A stretch of 38,842 bases of DNA, from assembly GCA_030431335.1 (NCBI GenBank), contig JAUIJH010000030.1:1-38842 (forward strand), read 5' to 3'. Positions 6,571 through 15,624 of the stretch are shown in pieces. The stretch's first letter is position 1. Every line of letters starts with the position of its first letter. A model generated the notes under the pieces. The model ran no database searches and had not been told where the DNA came from. It saw only the letters and a program-made list of their open reading frames with translations. Both the position numbers and the translations under genes were made by a program. The DNA comes from Alphaproteobacteria bacterium. GTDB lineage: Bacteria; Pseudomonadota; Alphaproteobacteria; Rhizobiales; Amorphaceae.

Positions 6571-8505
6571 TTGAAGCCAGTCCAATGGACGACCAGATGG
6601 TCGACCTTTACGTTTTGCGCCGCCGCGCTGCTGCCTTTCAGTGTGGCAGCGGCCGAATACCACGAGGCCCCCGCGCTCGAAGCGGCGGCGATGGCGGAAA
6701 CTTTGCCGCCCGTGGCGGATCGGCTGCCGCTGCATCCCATGGTGGTCACGCCCGAGGAATCGATCGGGCAGTACGGCGGCACCTGGCGTGCGACGATGTT
6801 CGGCGCCTCCGACCATTGGTGGCTGATCAAGACGGTCTCCTACGAGCCGTTGATCCGCTTCGATGCCAAGAGCGGCAAGCTCATCCCCAATCTCGCGGAG
6901 AGTTTCGAGGCCAATGACGACGCAACGGAGTTCACCTTCACCTTGCGCGAAGGCCTCAAGTGGTCCGATGGCGAGCCCTATACGGCCGACGACATCATGT
7001 TCTGGTTCGAGGATGTCTTCTCCGACCCGGAGTTGACCCCCGCGCCGGCCAAATGGCTGTCCACTGAGAGCGGTCCCGCCGTGGTGGAGAAGGTCGACGA
7101 GCGCACGGTGCGCTTCACGTTCCAGGAGCCGAACGGGCTGTTCCTGCGCAAGCTCGCCTCCAACTCCAACATCGGCGAGATCGCGCCGATCCACATGTAC
7201 CCGCGCCACTACCTCGAAAAGCTTCTGCCGAAGTACAACGAGAATGCCGAAGCCGAAGCGAAGGCCGCCGGCGCGTCGAGTTGGGCCGAGCACTTCGGCA
7301 ATGTCACCGGTTCGCTTTCCCGCTGGCGCTATGCCGGGATGCCGACGCTTCTTCCGTGGGTGCTGACGTCGCCCTACGACGATCGCGGGCTCGTCGCCGC
7401 CGAGCGCAACCCCTACTATTTCAAGGTCGATCCGCAGAACAACCAGCTCCCCTATCTCGACGGCTACGAATTCCGTGTCGTGCAGGATGCCGAGGCAATG
7501 GTTTTGCGGGCGCTGGCCGGCGAAATCGATCTTCAGGATCGCACCATCGCGACGCTGAAGAACAAGGCGGTGCTCTACGACAACCAGGATCGTGGCAACT
7601 ATCACCTCTTCGACGTGCCGACACCCGATCACAACCAGATGATCGTCTACCTCAACCTTAACCACAACGATCTGGCTAAGCGCGAACTCTACCAGAACAA
7701 GAATTTCCGGATCGCGCTGTCGCACGCGACGGACCGGCAGGAGATCATCGATCTGGTCTACTTCGGCCAGGGCGAGCCGTGGCAGGCCGCACCGCGCCGC
7801 GAGTCGGTCCACTTCGACGAGGAGTTTGCCAAGCAGTACACCGAGTACGACCCCGACAAGGCCAACGCGCTGCTCGACGAGATTGGCCTGACCGAGCGCG
7901 ATTCGTCAGGCTTCCGCCTGGACAAGGACGGCAACCGCGTCGCCGTGTTCCTGGAAGTGCCGTCCGACTTTCGGCCGGACTGGACCGACGTCGTGGAACT
8001 CATGAAGGCGCAATGGCAGAAGGTCGGCGTCGACCTCCAGATCCGCCCCCTGGGGCGGGCGCTGATCCGCAACCGCGCGCTCGCCAACGAGCACGACGCC
8101 TTCGTCTTCATCGGCAACGGCGGCCTCGACACCGACCTCTACCTCGAAGCCAACAACTTCTTCCCGCACGACGACACCGGCTACCGCACGTTCGCGCTGT
8201 TGTGGTCGAACTACTTCGCGGGCCTGGAGCCGTCCGAGGAGCCGCCGGCGAGCGTGAAGGCGCAATTCGAGGCGCGTCGCAAGTTGCTGGGCGCGGCCGA
8301 TCCCGCCGTGCAGCAGGCCGCGATGCAGACGATCATCGATGGCGCCAAGGAGGCCTTCTACACGATCGGCACGGCGCTGCCTTCGCCCGGCTACGGCATC
8401 GTTTCCAACGACATGCACAACGTGCCCGGCGCGATCGTGAACTACGGCCCGATCCCCTACATCGGCGTCGTCAATCCCGAGCAGTTCTACAAGACGTCGA
8501 ACTGA
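6571..8505 (+). CDS. Large Opp-type ABC transporter substrate-binding protein (SBP family 5)
   Basis: A 644-residue periplasmic receptor of the peptide/opine/nickel family, about 100 residues longer than usual DppA/OppA proteins. Residues 1-28 are a Sec signal peptide ending SVAAA. The family core is visible as TVSYEPLIRFD, IPNLAESFEAN, FTFTLREGLKWSDGEPYTADDIMFWFED and ALSHATDRQEIIDLVYFGQGEP. The start is TTG at 6571, chosen because an excellent AGGGAGG box (6559-6565) precedes it and no nearby ATG is in frame. It is the first structural gene after GntR and is followed by a hairpin that probably limits read-through into the permeases. The ligand could be a peptide, an oligosaccharide or a sugar-acid conjugate. 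Confidence 0.92.
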   Translation: MKPVQWTTRWSTFTFCAAALLPFSVAAAEYHEAPALEAAAMAETLPPVADRLPLHPMVVTPEESIGQYGGTWRATMFGASDHWWLIKTVSYEPLIRFDAKSGKLIPNLAESFEANDDATEFTFTLREGLKWSDGEPYTADDIMFWFEDVFSDPELTPAPAKWLSTESGPAVVEKVDERTVRFTFQEPNGLFLRKLASNSNIGEIAPIHMYPRHYLEKLLPKYNENAEAEAKAAGASSWAEHFGNVTGSLSRWRYAGMPTLLPWVLTSPYDDRGLVAAERNPYYFKVDPQNNQLPYLDGYEFRVVQDAEAMVLRALAGEIDLQDRTIATLKNKAVLYDNQDRGNYHLFDVPTPDHNQMIVYLNLNHNDLAKRELYQNKNFRIALSHATDRQEIIDLVYFGQGEPWQAAPRRESVHFDEEFAKQYTEYDPDKANALLDEIGLTERDSSGFRLDKDGNRVAVFLEVPSDFRPDWTDVVELMKAQWQKVGVDLQIRPLGRALIRNRALANEHDAFVFIGNGGLDTDLYLEANNFFPHDDTGYRTFALLWSNYFAGLEPSEEPPASVKAQFEARRKLLGAADPAVQQAAMQTIIDGAKEAFYTIGTALPSPGYGIVSNDMHNVPGAIVNYGPIPYIGVVNPEQFYKTSN

Positions 8506-8510
8506 CCCGC

Positions 8511-8543
8511 TGCGCCCGTCCGGCTTGCCGGGCGGGCGCATTT
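8511..8543 (+). terminator. Terminator-like hairpin (probable attenuator) between receptor and permease genes
   Basis: Bases 8511-8523 pair with 8528-8540 in a 13-bp GC-rich stem (one T-G wobble at 8519/8532) closed by a CTTG loop and followed by TTT at 8541-8543. It lies just after the receptor stop and 27 bases before the permease start. A partial terminator here would make receptor mRNA exceed permease mRNA, a common arrangement in ABC operons. The U-tract is short, so it may instead act as an RNA-stabilising 3' hairpin. Confidence 0.6.
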
Positions 8544-8569
8544 GCCTCCTGCTTCAACCGGATATTGCG

Positions 8570-9556
8570 ATGGTCGCCTACATCCTCCGCCGCGTCCTGA
8601 TCATGGCCCCGACGATGGTGCTCATCTCGGTGATCGTGTTCGCGGTGATCCAGCTCCCGCCGGGCGACTATCTCGACACCCTCGTGGCGCAGATGGCGTC
8701 GCAGGGCGACCGGGTCGACGACGCGCAACTTGCCGCGCTGCGCGCCCGCTACGGGCTCGATCAGCCGCTCCTGGTGCAATATTTCCGCTGGATCAGCGGC
8801 ATCGTTCTCCACGGCGATTTCGGCCAGTCGTTCGAGTGGAACAAGCCGATTGCCGATCTCATCATGCCGCGTATCGGCCTCACGCTTGCCATCGCTTCGG
8901 TCGTGCTCTTCCTCACGAGCATCATTGCCATCCCCATCGGCGTCTATTCCGCCGTGCGGCAGTATTCGATCGGCGATCACCTGGCGACGTTGTTCGGCTT
9001 CATCGGCCTCGCGGTTCCCAACGTCCTGCTGACGCTCGGGCTGCTCTACATCACCTTCATCACCTTTGGGCTTGAGCCGGGCGGCCTGTTCTCCCGCGAG
9101 TACCAGAATGCGCCGTGGTCGCTCGGCAAGGTCGGCGATCTCGTCGCGCACCTGTGGATCCCGGTCGTCGTGCTCACGCTCGCCGGCACCGCGGAGGTCA
9201 TCCGCGTGATGCGCGCCACGATGCTCGACGAGCTCGTCAAGCCGTACGTCGAAACCGCGCGTGCCAAAGGTTTGAGCGAGGTGCGGCTGATCACGCGCTA
9301 TCCCGTGCGCCTCGCGCTCAATCCGATCGTCTCCAAGCTCGGCTGGATGATGCCCATCATCTTGTCGTCGGAGGCGATCGTCTCGGTGATCGTCGACATC
9401 CCGACCACCGGGCCGCTGCTGCTGCGCGCGCTGCTGGCGCAGGACATGTACCTCGCCGGCGCCATCATCCTGATGCTCGCCTTCATCACCGTCGTCGGCA
9501 CGCTCGTCTCCGACGTGCTCCTTGCCGTGCTCGACCCGCGGATACGCTACGCATGA
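8570..9556 (+). CDS. Opp-type ABC transporter permease (DppB/OppB type)
   Basis: A 328-residue inner-membrane protein beginning MVAYILRRVLIMAPTMVLIS, the usual DppB first helix. It contains the conserved RYGLDQPLLVQYFRWISG and GDFGQSFEWNKPI segments, and the EAA coupling loop at ETARAKGLSEVRLITRYPVR. The ATG at 8570 starts at the family's N-terminus; an in-frame TTG at 8525 would add 15 residues encoded by the hairpin DNA and is rejected. Its last bases overlap the next permease start (ATGA at 9553-9556). It forms the pore with that subunit. Confidence 0.93.
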   Translation: MVAYILRRVLIMAPTMVLISVIVFAVIQLPPGDYLDTLVAQMASQGDRVDDAQLAALRARYGLDQPLLVQYFRWISGIVLHGDFGQSFEWNKPIADLIMPRIGLTLAIASVVLFLTSIIAIPIGVYSAVRQYSIGDHLATLFGFIGLAVPNVLLTLGLLYITFITFGLEPGGLFSREYQNAPWSLGKVGDLVAHLWIPVVVLTLAGTAEVIRVMRATMLDELVKPYVETARAKGLSEVRLITRYPVRLALNPIVSKLGWMMPIILSSEAIVSVIVDIPTTGPLLLRALLAQDMYLAGAIILMLAFITVVGTLVSDVLLAVLDPRIRYA

Positions 9557-10728
9557 GCGCCCCCGATACCCCCGTGAAACTCGCCGCGCCGACAACCGCC
9601 CCGGCCGAACCCGTGCGCCAGAGGACGACCGGCGACCGCGTCGCGACGGCAGGGCAGTGGACCCTGGTCTGGTGGCGCTTCCGCCGCCACAAGCTCGCGA
9701 TGACCGGCCTCGTCGTCACGCTCCTCATCTATCTGATGGCGATCTTCGCCGACTTCGTGGCGCCGGTGCCGCCGCACGAGACCAACGCGCGGTACACCTA
9801 CGCCCCGCCGCAGGGCATCCACCTCTTCCTGCGCGGCGAAGACGGCGGCCTCTCCTTCGCCCCGCATGTCCTTGGCTACAAGGTGGAGCTCGACCCGGTC
9901 GCGCTGCGCCGCACCTTCGTGATCGACGAGACGAAGATCATCCCCATCGGCCTGTTCGTGAAAGGTGCGCCGCACAAGGTGCTGGGCCTGTTTCCGACAG
10001 ACCGGCACCTCATCGGCGCCATCACGCCGGGCGACCCGTTCTTCCTCATCGGCGCGGATCGGCTGGGGCGCGACGTCTTCAGCCGCACCGTCCATGGCGC
10101 GCGCATCTCGATGTCGCTCGGCCTCGTCGGCGTCACCCTCAGCCTCGTGATCGGGACGCTACTCGGCGGCATCTCGGGCTATCTCGGCGGCATGGTCGAC
10201 GCGACCGTGCAGCGCGTCATCGAGGTCATCCGCTCGATCCCGACGATCCCCCTGTGGATGGGGCTGGCCGCCTCGGTGCCGCTCACCTGGCACCCGCTCG
10301 CCGTCTATTTCGCGATCACCATCATCCTGTCGCTGGTGGGCTGGACGACCATCGCGCGCATCGTGCGGGGCAAGTTCTTGTCGCTCCGCAGCGAGGATTT
10401 CGTCACCGCCGCCGAACTCGACGGCGCGAGCCGGATGCGCATCATCCGTGTCCATATGCTCCCGGCGATGACGAGCTACATCATCGCCGCCACCACGCTC
10501 GCCATCCCCATCATGATCTTGTCGGAGACGGCGCTCTCCTTCATCGGCCTGGGGTTGCAGCCGCCGCTCATCTCATGGGGCGTCCTCCTCAAGGAAGCCC
10601 AGAACATTCGCTCGCTCGCGACCGCGCCCTGGCTCTTCGCGCCCGGAGTGGCGGTGGTGATCGCGGTCCTTTCTCTCTCGTTCCTCGGTGACGGACTCCG
10701 TGATGCTGCCGATCCCTATCAGCGCTGA
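9553..10728 (+). CDS. Opp-type ABC transporter permease (DppC/OppC type) with enlarged periplasmic loop
   Basis: A 391-residue inner-membrane permease, nearly 100 residues longer than common DppC proteins. The first helix is near residues 50-70, and the family motif IGADRLGRDVFSRTVHGARIS is at 166-186. The intervening stretch (~71-165) is a hydrophilic loop of nearly 100 residues, roughly twice the usual length, and should lie in the periplasm. The EAA loop is AAELDGASRMRIIRVHMLPA. The long loop and the oversized receptor upstream probably belong together as one transporter subclass. The start ATG overlaps the previous stop by four bases. Confidence 0.92.
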   Translation: MSAPDTPVKLAAPTTAPAEPVRQRTTGDRVATAGQWTLVWWRFRRHKLAMTGLVVTLLIYLMAIFADFVAPVPPHETNARYTYAPPQGIHLFLRGEDGGLSFAPHVLGYKVELDPVALRRTFVIDETKIIPIGLFVKGAPHKVLGLFPTDRHLIGAITPGDPFFLIGADRLGRDVFSRTVHGARISMSLGLVGVTLSLVIGTLLGGISGYLGGMVDATVQRVIEVIRSIPTIPLWMGLAASVPLTWHPLAVYFAITIILSLVGWTTIARIVRGKFLSLRSEDFVTAAELDGASRMRIIRVHMLPAMTSYIIAATTLAIPIMILSETALSFIGLGLQPPLISWGVLLKEAQNIRSLATAPWLFAPGVAVVIAVLSLSFLGDGLRDAADPYQR

Positions 10729-10738
10729 ACCTCGCCCG

Positions 10739-11761
10739 ATGCCCGGCATGGCGCCCATCCTCCAGGTGGAGAACCTGAAGACGCATTTCGCATCGCGCGA
10801 GGGCGTGGTGAAGGCCGTCGACGGGGTGAGCTTCGCGATCGGCGCCGGCGAGACGCTGTGCGTCGTCGGCGAGTCGGGGTCGGGCAAGTCGATCACCGCG
10901 CGCTCCATCATGGGCATCCTGCAGAAGCCGGGACGTATCGCGGCCGGGCAGATCCTCTTTCGCAAGAAGGACGGGGCGGTCGTCGACCTCGCGGCGCTGG
11001 CGCCGAAGGGGCCGGAGTTCCGCGCGATCCGCGGCAGCGAGATCGCGATGGTGTTCCAGGAGCCGATGTCGGCGCTGTCGCCGGTCCACACCATCGGCAG
11101 CCAGATCGCCGAGTCGGCCGAGATCCACATGGGCCTCTCGCGCCGTGCCGCGATGGACCGCGCCGCCGAAGTGCTCGACCGTGTCGGGTTCCCCAACGCG
11201 CGCCAGCGGCTGGACGCCTACGCCTTCCAGCTTTCCGGCGGCATGCGCCAGCGGGTCGCGATCGCGATGGCGCTCACGTGCGAGCCCTCGCTCCTCATCG
11301 CGGACGAGCCGACGACGGCGCTCGACGTCACCACCCAGGCCGTGATTCTCGACCTCCTCGCCGACCTGTCGGATACGCTCGACATGGCGCTCCTCTTCAT
11401 CACCCACGACCTCGGCGTCGTGGCGCAGATCGCCGACAGCGTGGTGGTGATGTACCTCGGCGAGGTCGCCGAGCGCGGTCCCGCCGATACGCTCTTCGCC
11501 GCGCCCCGCCACCCCTATACGCGCGGCCTGATGCGCTGCATCCCCGAGGTGGGCCGCGCCGGCACGATGGAGACGATCCCCGGCATCGTGCCCCATCCGC
11601 TCAACCGCCCGGCGGGCTGCCCCTTCAACACGCGCTGCCCGGAGGCAATCGCCGGCCTCTGCGACGTTGCCGAGCCACCCCTCACCAGTTTTGCGGGCGA
11701 CGGCGCCGTCGCCTGCCACCTCTATGGCGAGTATGCGCGGGGGAGGGCCGTCCATGGCTGA
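10739..11761 (+). CDS. Opp-type ABC transporter ATP-binding protein (OppD/DppD type)
   Basis: About 340 residues of cytoplasmic ATPase. It has [18 protein letters not shown] (Walker A), [14 protein letters not shown] (Q loop), [15 protein letters not shown] (signature), [14 protein letters not shown] (Walker B) and [13 protein letters not shown] (switch). The C-terminal oligopeptide-transporter tail has the cysteines typical of OppD/DppF ([11 protein letters not shown]...C). The start is uncertain: no clear ribosome site was seen, and ATG codons at 10703, 10739 and 10748 and a GTG at 10688 are in frame. 10739 is chosen as the first ATG after the permease stop. The 3' end overlaps the next gene by eight bases. 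Confidence 0.92.
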   Translation: MPGMAPILQVENLKTHFASREGVVKAVDGVSFAIGAGETLCVVGESGSGKSITARSIMGILQKPGRIAAGQILFRKKDGAVVDLAALAPKGPEFRAIRGSEIAMVFQEPMSALSPVHTIGSQIAESAEIHMGLSRRAAMDRAAEVLDRVGFPNARQRLDAYAFQLSGGMRQRVAIAMALTCEPSLLIADEPTTALDVTTQAVILDLLADLSDTLDMALLFITHDLGVVAQIADSVVVMYLGEVAERGPADTLFAAPRHPYTRGLMRCIPEVGRAGTMETIPGIVPHPLNRPAGCPFNTRCPEAIAGLCDVAEPPLTSFAGDGAVACHLYGEYARGRAVHG

Positions 11762-12797
11762 GCCGCTTCTGTCCGTTCGCGACCTTTCCGTCCACTTCGA
11801 GCGCCCCGGCGGGTTCCTCACAAAAGCCCAGCCCACCGTGAAGGCGGTCGACGGCGTGTCGTTCGACATCCAGCCGGGGGAGACCCTGGGCCTCGTGGGC
11901 GAATCGGGCTGCGGCAAGAGCACCATCGGGCGCGCCATCACCGGCGTTGCACGGACGCGGGGCGGCACGATCTCGTACGCCACCAAGGAAGGGCCGGTGG
12001 TCGACCTCGCCGCGATGCCGCGCCGGGAGCGGGCCCGCTACTTCAGCGAGATCCGCATGGTGTTCCAGGACCCCCAGTCCTCGCTCAATGCGCGGCTGCG
12101 GGTCCTCGATGTCATCGGCGAGCCGCTGCGCAATTTCGGCCTCTCGCGCCCGGCCGAGATCAAGGAGCGCGTCGCCGACCTGCTCGACCTCGTCGGGCTG
12201 CGCCCTGAATACCTGGAGCGGTACCCGCACGCGTTCTCCGGCGGGGAGCGCCAGCGGATCGGCATCGCGCGGGCGATCGCGACCGACCCGCGGCTCCTGG
12301 TTGCCGACGAGGCGGTGTCGGCGCTCGACGTTTCGATCCGCGGCCAGATCATCAACCTCCTGATGGCGCTCAAGGCACGGCTCGGGCTGACGTATCTGTT
12401 CATTTCGCACGATTTGGCGCTGGTCCAGGCGATCGCTGACAATGTGGTGGTGATGTACGTCGGCGCGCTCGTGGAGCGGGGGCCGGCCGCCGCGCTGTTC
12501 GCCAACCCACGCCATCCCTATACGGCCGCGCTGATGGCGGCCGTGCCGAAGCCGCAACGCGGGGACGGGCGGCCGAGCCATGCCGCGATCCGCGGCGAGG
12601 TCGCCGATCCGGCCAACGCGCCGCCGGGCTGCCGCTACCACCCGCGCTGCCTGTTTGCGACCGAACGCTGCCGTGTCGAGGTGCCGGCGCTCCGTCCCGT
12701 CGGGGCGAGCGAGGTCGCCTGCCATCACGCCGAACACATCGACCTAAACGCCGCGGCCCGACACGCGCCGCTCGAGACCAATGGAGCCAACCCATGA
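11754..12797 (+). CDS. Opp-type ABC transporter ATP-binding protein (OppF/DppF type)
   Basis: A 347-residue ATPase, partner of the preceding one. Motifs: LVGESGCGKSTIGRAITG (Walker A), IRMVFQDPQSSLNARLRV (Q loop), FSGGERQRIGIARAI (signature), LLVADEAVSALDVS (Walker B) and FISHDLALVQAIAD (switch). The tail carries GCRYHPRCLFATERC, the cysteine cluster usual in this family. The ATG at 11754 follows a GGGGGAGGG purine run, a strong ribosome site, and lies inside the end of the previous gene. The Walker B is followed by A rather than the usual P (DEAVSALD), a common variant. The stop overlaps the dehydratase start. Confidence 0.93.
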   Translation: MAEPLLSVRDLSVHFERPGGFLTKAQPTVKAVDGVSFDIQPGETLGLVGESGCGKSTIGRAITGVARTRGGTISYATKEGPVVDLAAMPRRERARYFSEIRMVFQDPQSSLNARLRVLDVIGEPLRNFGLSRPAEIKERVADLLDLVGLRPEYLERYPHAFSGGERQRIGIARAIATDPRLLVADEAVSALDVSIRGQIINLLMALKARLGLTYLFISHDLALVQAIADNVVVMYVGALVERGPAAALFANPRHPYTAALMAAVPKPQRGDGRPSHAAIRGEVADPANAPPGCRYHPRCLFATERCRVEVPALRPVGASEVACHHAEHIDLNAAARHAPLETNGANP

Positions 12798-14053
12798 CAA
12801 TCAACAACGGCGACGGCGCGAGAGACCGCCGCGCCGGCACGAAGAAACTTGTGATCGAGGGCGTCGAGTCGATTGCGGTCGCGGTGCCCATCGAGGCGCC
12901 GATCCTGACCTGCTACGGCTCGCTCGGCTCCTACTCGCGCACCCTGATCAAGATCACGACCAACACCGGTGTCGTCGGCTGGGGCGAGACGTCCGGCCGC
13001 TACAAGGCCGACATCGTGAAGCGTTTCGAGCCGGTGCTGCTCGGGGCCAGCCCATGGGACTCCTCCACGATCATCCAGCGCATCAAGAACTGGAACTACT
13101 ACCCCTACGAGAAGCCCGAGCCGCTGATGGCGGCCTTCGAGATGGCGCTCCTCGACATTCAGGGCAAGGTGGCGGGTGAGCCGATCTATCGCCTGCTCGG
13201 CGGGCGTGCGCACCATCAGATCCCGGTCGCCTCCTACCTCTTCTTCCGCCACGCCAACGCGGCCGGGCAGGGTGAGATCCACACCATCGACGAGGCGATC
13301 GCCTTCGCCAAGGACCAGGTTTCGCGGTTCGGCTTCGGCGCGATCAAGCTGAAGGGCGGCTACTACGCCCCCGAAACCGACCGCGATCTTCTGGAGGCGC
13401 TGCGCGACACCTTCGGCCGCGACATGAAGCTGCGCCTCGATCCGCAAGGGAGCTGGACGCCGGTCACCGCGATCCGCATCGGTCGTCAGCTCGATGCGAT
13501 CGGCCTCGAATACTACGAGGATCCGTGCTGGAACGCGGCGCAGATGGCGAAGGTGCGCACCTCGGTGACGACGCCGCTCGCGACCAACATGTGCGTCACC
13601 CAGTTCGAGGACTTCTATCCCGCCGTCGCGCTTGGCGCGGTCGACGTGGTGCTGGCCGACCTTTGGTACTGGGGCGGCATCCGCGCCACCATGGCGGTGG
13701 ACCAGATGTGCGCCGCAAGCGGCATCGATCTGGGCATGCATTCGGGCGCCGAGCTCGGGATCGGCTGGGCCGCGATGCTGCAGACGGCAGCGGCGATGCC
13801 GCATCTGCGCCTCGCCATCGACTGCATGAACCTTCACCTCGCGGACGACATCATCGTCGGTGGCAAGATCGAGCCCCGCGACGGCGTCGTCAGCGCGCCC
13901 GAGGCCCCCGGCCTCGGCATCGAAATCGATGAGGCGAAGGTCGCGCAATACACGGCGCTCGCAAGCTCCGGCAGCGCCAACGACCGCTTCCTCAACCCGC
14001 AACTGGCCGATACCGGCCGTCCGGGCTGGCACCCGCAGATGCCGTCATGGTGA
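12794..14053 (+). CDS. Enolase-superfamily sugar-acid dehydratase, glucarate-dehydratase-like
   Basis: A 419-residue mandelate-racemase/enolase-superfamily enzyme. These proteins abstract the proton alpha to a carboxylate in a Mg2+ site. Readable residues: K185-x-K187 in IKLKGG, metal ligands D216 (RLDPQGSW), E242 (EYYEDP) and N265 (TNMCVT), and a D289/H316 dyad (LADLWYW; HSGAELGIG). The KxK...D...E...N...D...H order and spacing match the glucarate dehydratase subgroup, which dehydrates aldaric acids to keto-deoxy acids. The substrate may be another acid sugar, because the HSNNH-type loop of true GlucD is HSGAE here. It overlaps the OppF gene by four bases and is followed by an RraA protein and SDRs, suggesting one pathway. 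Confidence 0.9.
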   Translation: MTINNGDGARDRRAGTKKLVIEGVESIAVAVPIEAPILTCYGSLGSYSRTLIKITTNTGVVGWGETSGRYKADIVKRFEPVLLGASPWDSSTIIQRIKNWNYYPYEKPEPLMAAFEMALLDIQGKVAGEPIYRLLGGRAHHQIPVASYLFFRHANAAGQGEIHTIDEAIAFAKDQVSRFGFGAIKLKGGYYAPETDRDLLEALRDTFGRDMKLRLDPQGSWTPVTAIRIGRQLDAIGLEYYEDPCWNAAQMAKVRTSVTTPLATNMCVTQFEDFYPAVALGAVDVVLADLWYWGGIRATMAVDQMCAASGIDLGMHSGAELGIGWAAMLQTAAAMPHLRLAIDCMNLHLADDIIVGGKIEPRDGVVSAPEAPGLGIEIDEAKVAQYTALASSGSANDRFLNPQLADTGRPGWHPQMPSW

Positions 14054-14727
14054 TGGGACACAACCTCGTGCAAGACCTCGATTGGCCCTCGATCGCAACC
14101 CGCTACAAGCGGCTCTATACGCCTGCCGTGAACGACGTGCTCGATTCCTACGGCCTGCGCCACCAGTTCGCGCATCACTCGATCAAGCCGCTCGACCCGA
14201 CGCAGATGATCGCGGGGCCGGCCTTCACCATCGTCGGCATGTCGAACGCCACGATGGACCTCGGCAAGCGCATCGGCCCGCGCGTCATCGACAGCTTCGT
14301 GCCCCATGTGGTGGCCGCCTACGACACCATGGGCAACGAGGACACCGGCGTCTGGGGCGAGCTCTGGTCGAACGGCGCCGCCAAGCGCGGCTGCGTCGGC
14401 GCGGTGGTCGACGGCGGCATCCGCGACACCGCCTTCATCCGCCGCGCGCAGTTCCCGATCTTCCACAAATTCACCTGTCCCGGCGATGCGGTGGGGCGGT
14501 TCAACATCGTCGACTTCAATTGCGGGGTGAATATCGGCAACGTTCGGGTCAATCCGGGCGACTACATCTTCGGCGACGAAGACGGCACGGTCTTCGTTCC
14601 GGCGGAAATCATCCTCGACGTCCTGGAAAAGTCCGAGGAGGTGAGCCGCAAGGAAGACCGCATCCGCGACGCCATCGACGGCAAGCGCTCCCTCGCCGAT
14701 CTCTACACCGAGTTCGGTAAATTCTGA
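14047..14727 (+). CDS. RraA-family protein (HMG aldolase/demethylmenaquinone methyltransferase-like fold)
   Basis: A 226-residue member of the RraA/HMG-aldolase fold. The active-site signature is readable: GELWSNGAAKRGCVGAVVDG (104-123) and IRD with R126-D127, the metal- and keto-acid-binding residues of 4-hydroxy-4-methyl-2-oxoglutarate aldolases. Members are class II, metal-dependent aldolases or oxaloacetate decarboxylases; the RNase-E inhibitor RraA is an exception. Next to a glucarate-dehydratase-like gene, a retro-aldol step on the keto-deoxy product is an attractive guess. The ATG at 14047 overlaps the dehydratase gene by seven bases; a second ATG is at 14053. The stop shares one base with the next start. 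Confidence 0.88.
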   Translation: MVMGHNLVQDLDWPSIATRYKRLYTPAVNDVLDSYGLRHQFAHHSIKPLDPTQMIAGPAFTIVGMSNATMDLGKRIGPRVIDSFVPHVVAAYDTMGNEDTGVWGELWSNGAAKRGCVGAVVDGGIRDTAFIRRAQFPIFHKFTCPGDAVGRFNIVDFNCGVNIGNVRVNPGDYIFGDEDGTVFVPAEIILDVLEKSEEVSRKEDRIRDAIDGKRSLADLYTEFGKF

Positions 14728-15623
14728 TGGGCGCGTCTTCGCCCCGGCGGATCGTAGTCACCGGCAGCTCCGGACATCTCGGCCGCCACGTGGTGTCCGC
14801 GCTGGTCGGCGCCGGCCACCACGTGCACGCGGTCGACCGGGCGCCCTTTGGCGGCGATCCCCGGCCGCAGGAAGCGACGGTGGCGGACCTTGCCGTTTTG
14901 GACGGCCTCGGCGCGGCGATCGCGGCGGCCGACACGGTCGTCCACCTTGCGGCGATCCCCAATCTGGACACCGATCCGGAACACCTCGTCTACCGTTCCA
15001 ACGTCGAGATCGCCGCCCGCGTGGCGTTCGCGGCGATCGACACGCGCGTCTCGCGCTTCGTCTACGCGTCGAGCCAGACCGTGCTCGGCCAGTCGCTGGC
15101 GCCGCACGTGATCGCCCCCGAGCGGCTGCCCGTGGATGAAACGCACCCCCTCGTCCCGCGCGAAGGCTACGGCCTGTCGAAGCTTGCCGGGGAGGGCCTC
15201 GCCGCGCTCGTTGCCGAGCGGCTCGGCATCGGCGCGATCGCGCTGCGCCTGCCGGTTGTGTGGAGCCCCGAGATGTTTGCCGCGCACGTCGGCAAGCGCG
15301 CCGGCAACCCCGAGCAGGGCGCGAAAAGCCTGTGGGCCTACGTCGATGCGCGCGACGCGGGGGCCGCCTTCCTCGCCGCCGTCGAGGCCGAGGCGGACGG
15401 CTTCACCGCCCTCCAGATCGGCGCCGACCGGCCGTTCGCCGACGACGTCCGCCCGCTCGTCGACCACTGGTACCCCGACGTGCCGCGTTCCCGCCCCATC
15501 GCGCGGGACACGGCGATCTTTGCAATCGACCAGGCCGCCCAGGCTATCGGCTACCGCCCGCGCTACCGCTGGCATGCCGAGGGCATCGAGGACACGGCCG
15601 CAGCATCAACGGAGGTGGCCTGA
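14727..15623 (+). CDS. NAD-dependent epimerase/dehydratase-type extended SDR
   Basis: A 298-residue extended short-chain dehydrogenase. The NAD-binding motif TGSSGHLG is at 12-19, VVHLAAIPNL at 71-80, a catalytic serine region YASSQTVLG at 113-121, and the YxxxK pair is Y148/K152 (YGLSK). The size and its place next to a glucarate-dehydratase-like gene fit a uronate dehydrogenase (uronate to aldarolactone), which would make the dehydratase's substrate, but a nucleotide-sugar epimerase or another sugar dehydrogenase is also possible. It begins at the ATG sharing one base with the RraA stop. Confidence 0.87.
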   Translation: MGASSPRRIVVTGSSGHLGRHVVSALVGAGHHVHAVDRAPFGGDPRPQEATVADLAVLDGLGAAIAAADTVVHLAAIPNLDTDPEHLVYRSNVEIAARVAFAAIDTRVSRFVYASSQTVLGQSLAPHVIAPERLPVDETHPLVPREGYGLSKLAGEGLAALVAERLGIGAIALRLPVVWSPEMFAAHVGKRAGNPEQGAKSLWAYVDARDAGAAFLAAVEAEADGFTALQIGADRPFADDVRPLVDHWYPDVPRSRPIARDTAIFAIDQAAQAIGYRPRYRWHAEGIEDTAAASTEVA

Positions 15624-15624
15624 C

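Noticed and set aside
5584..7812. A 742-codon minus-strand open frame
   Set aside because: It is antisense to the GntR and receptor genes, lacks any known motif and spans the operator array.
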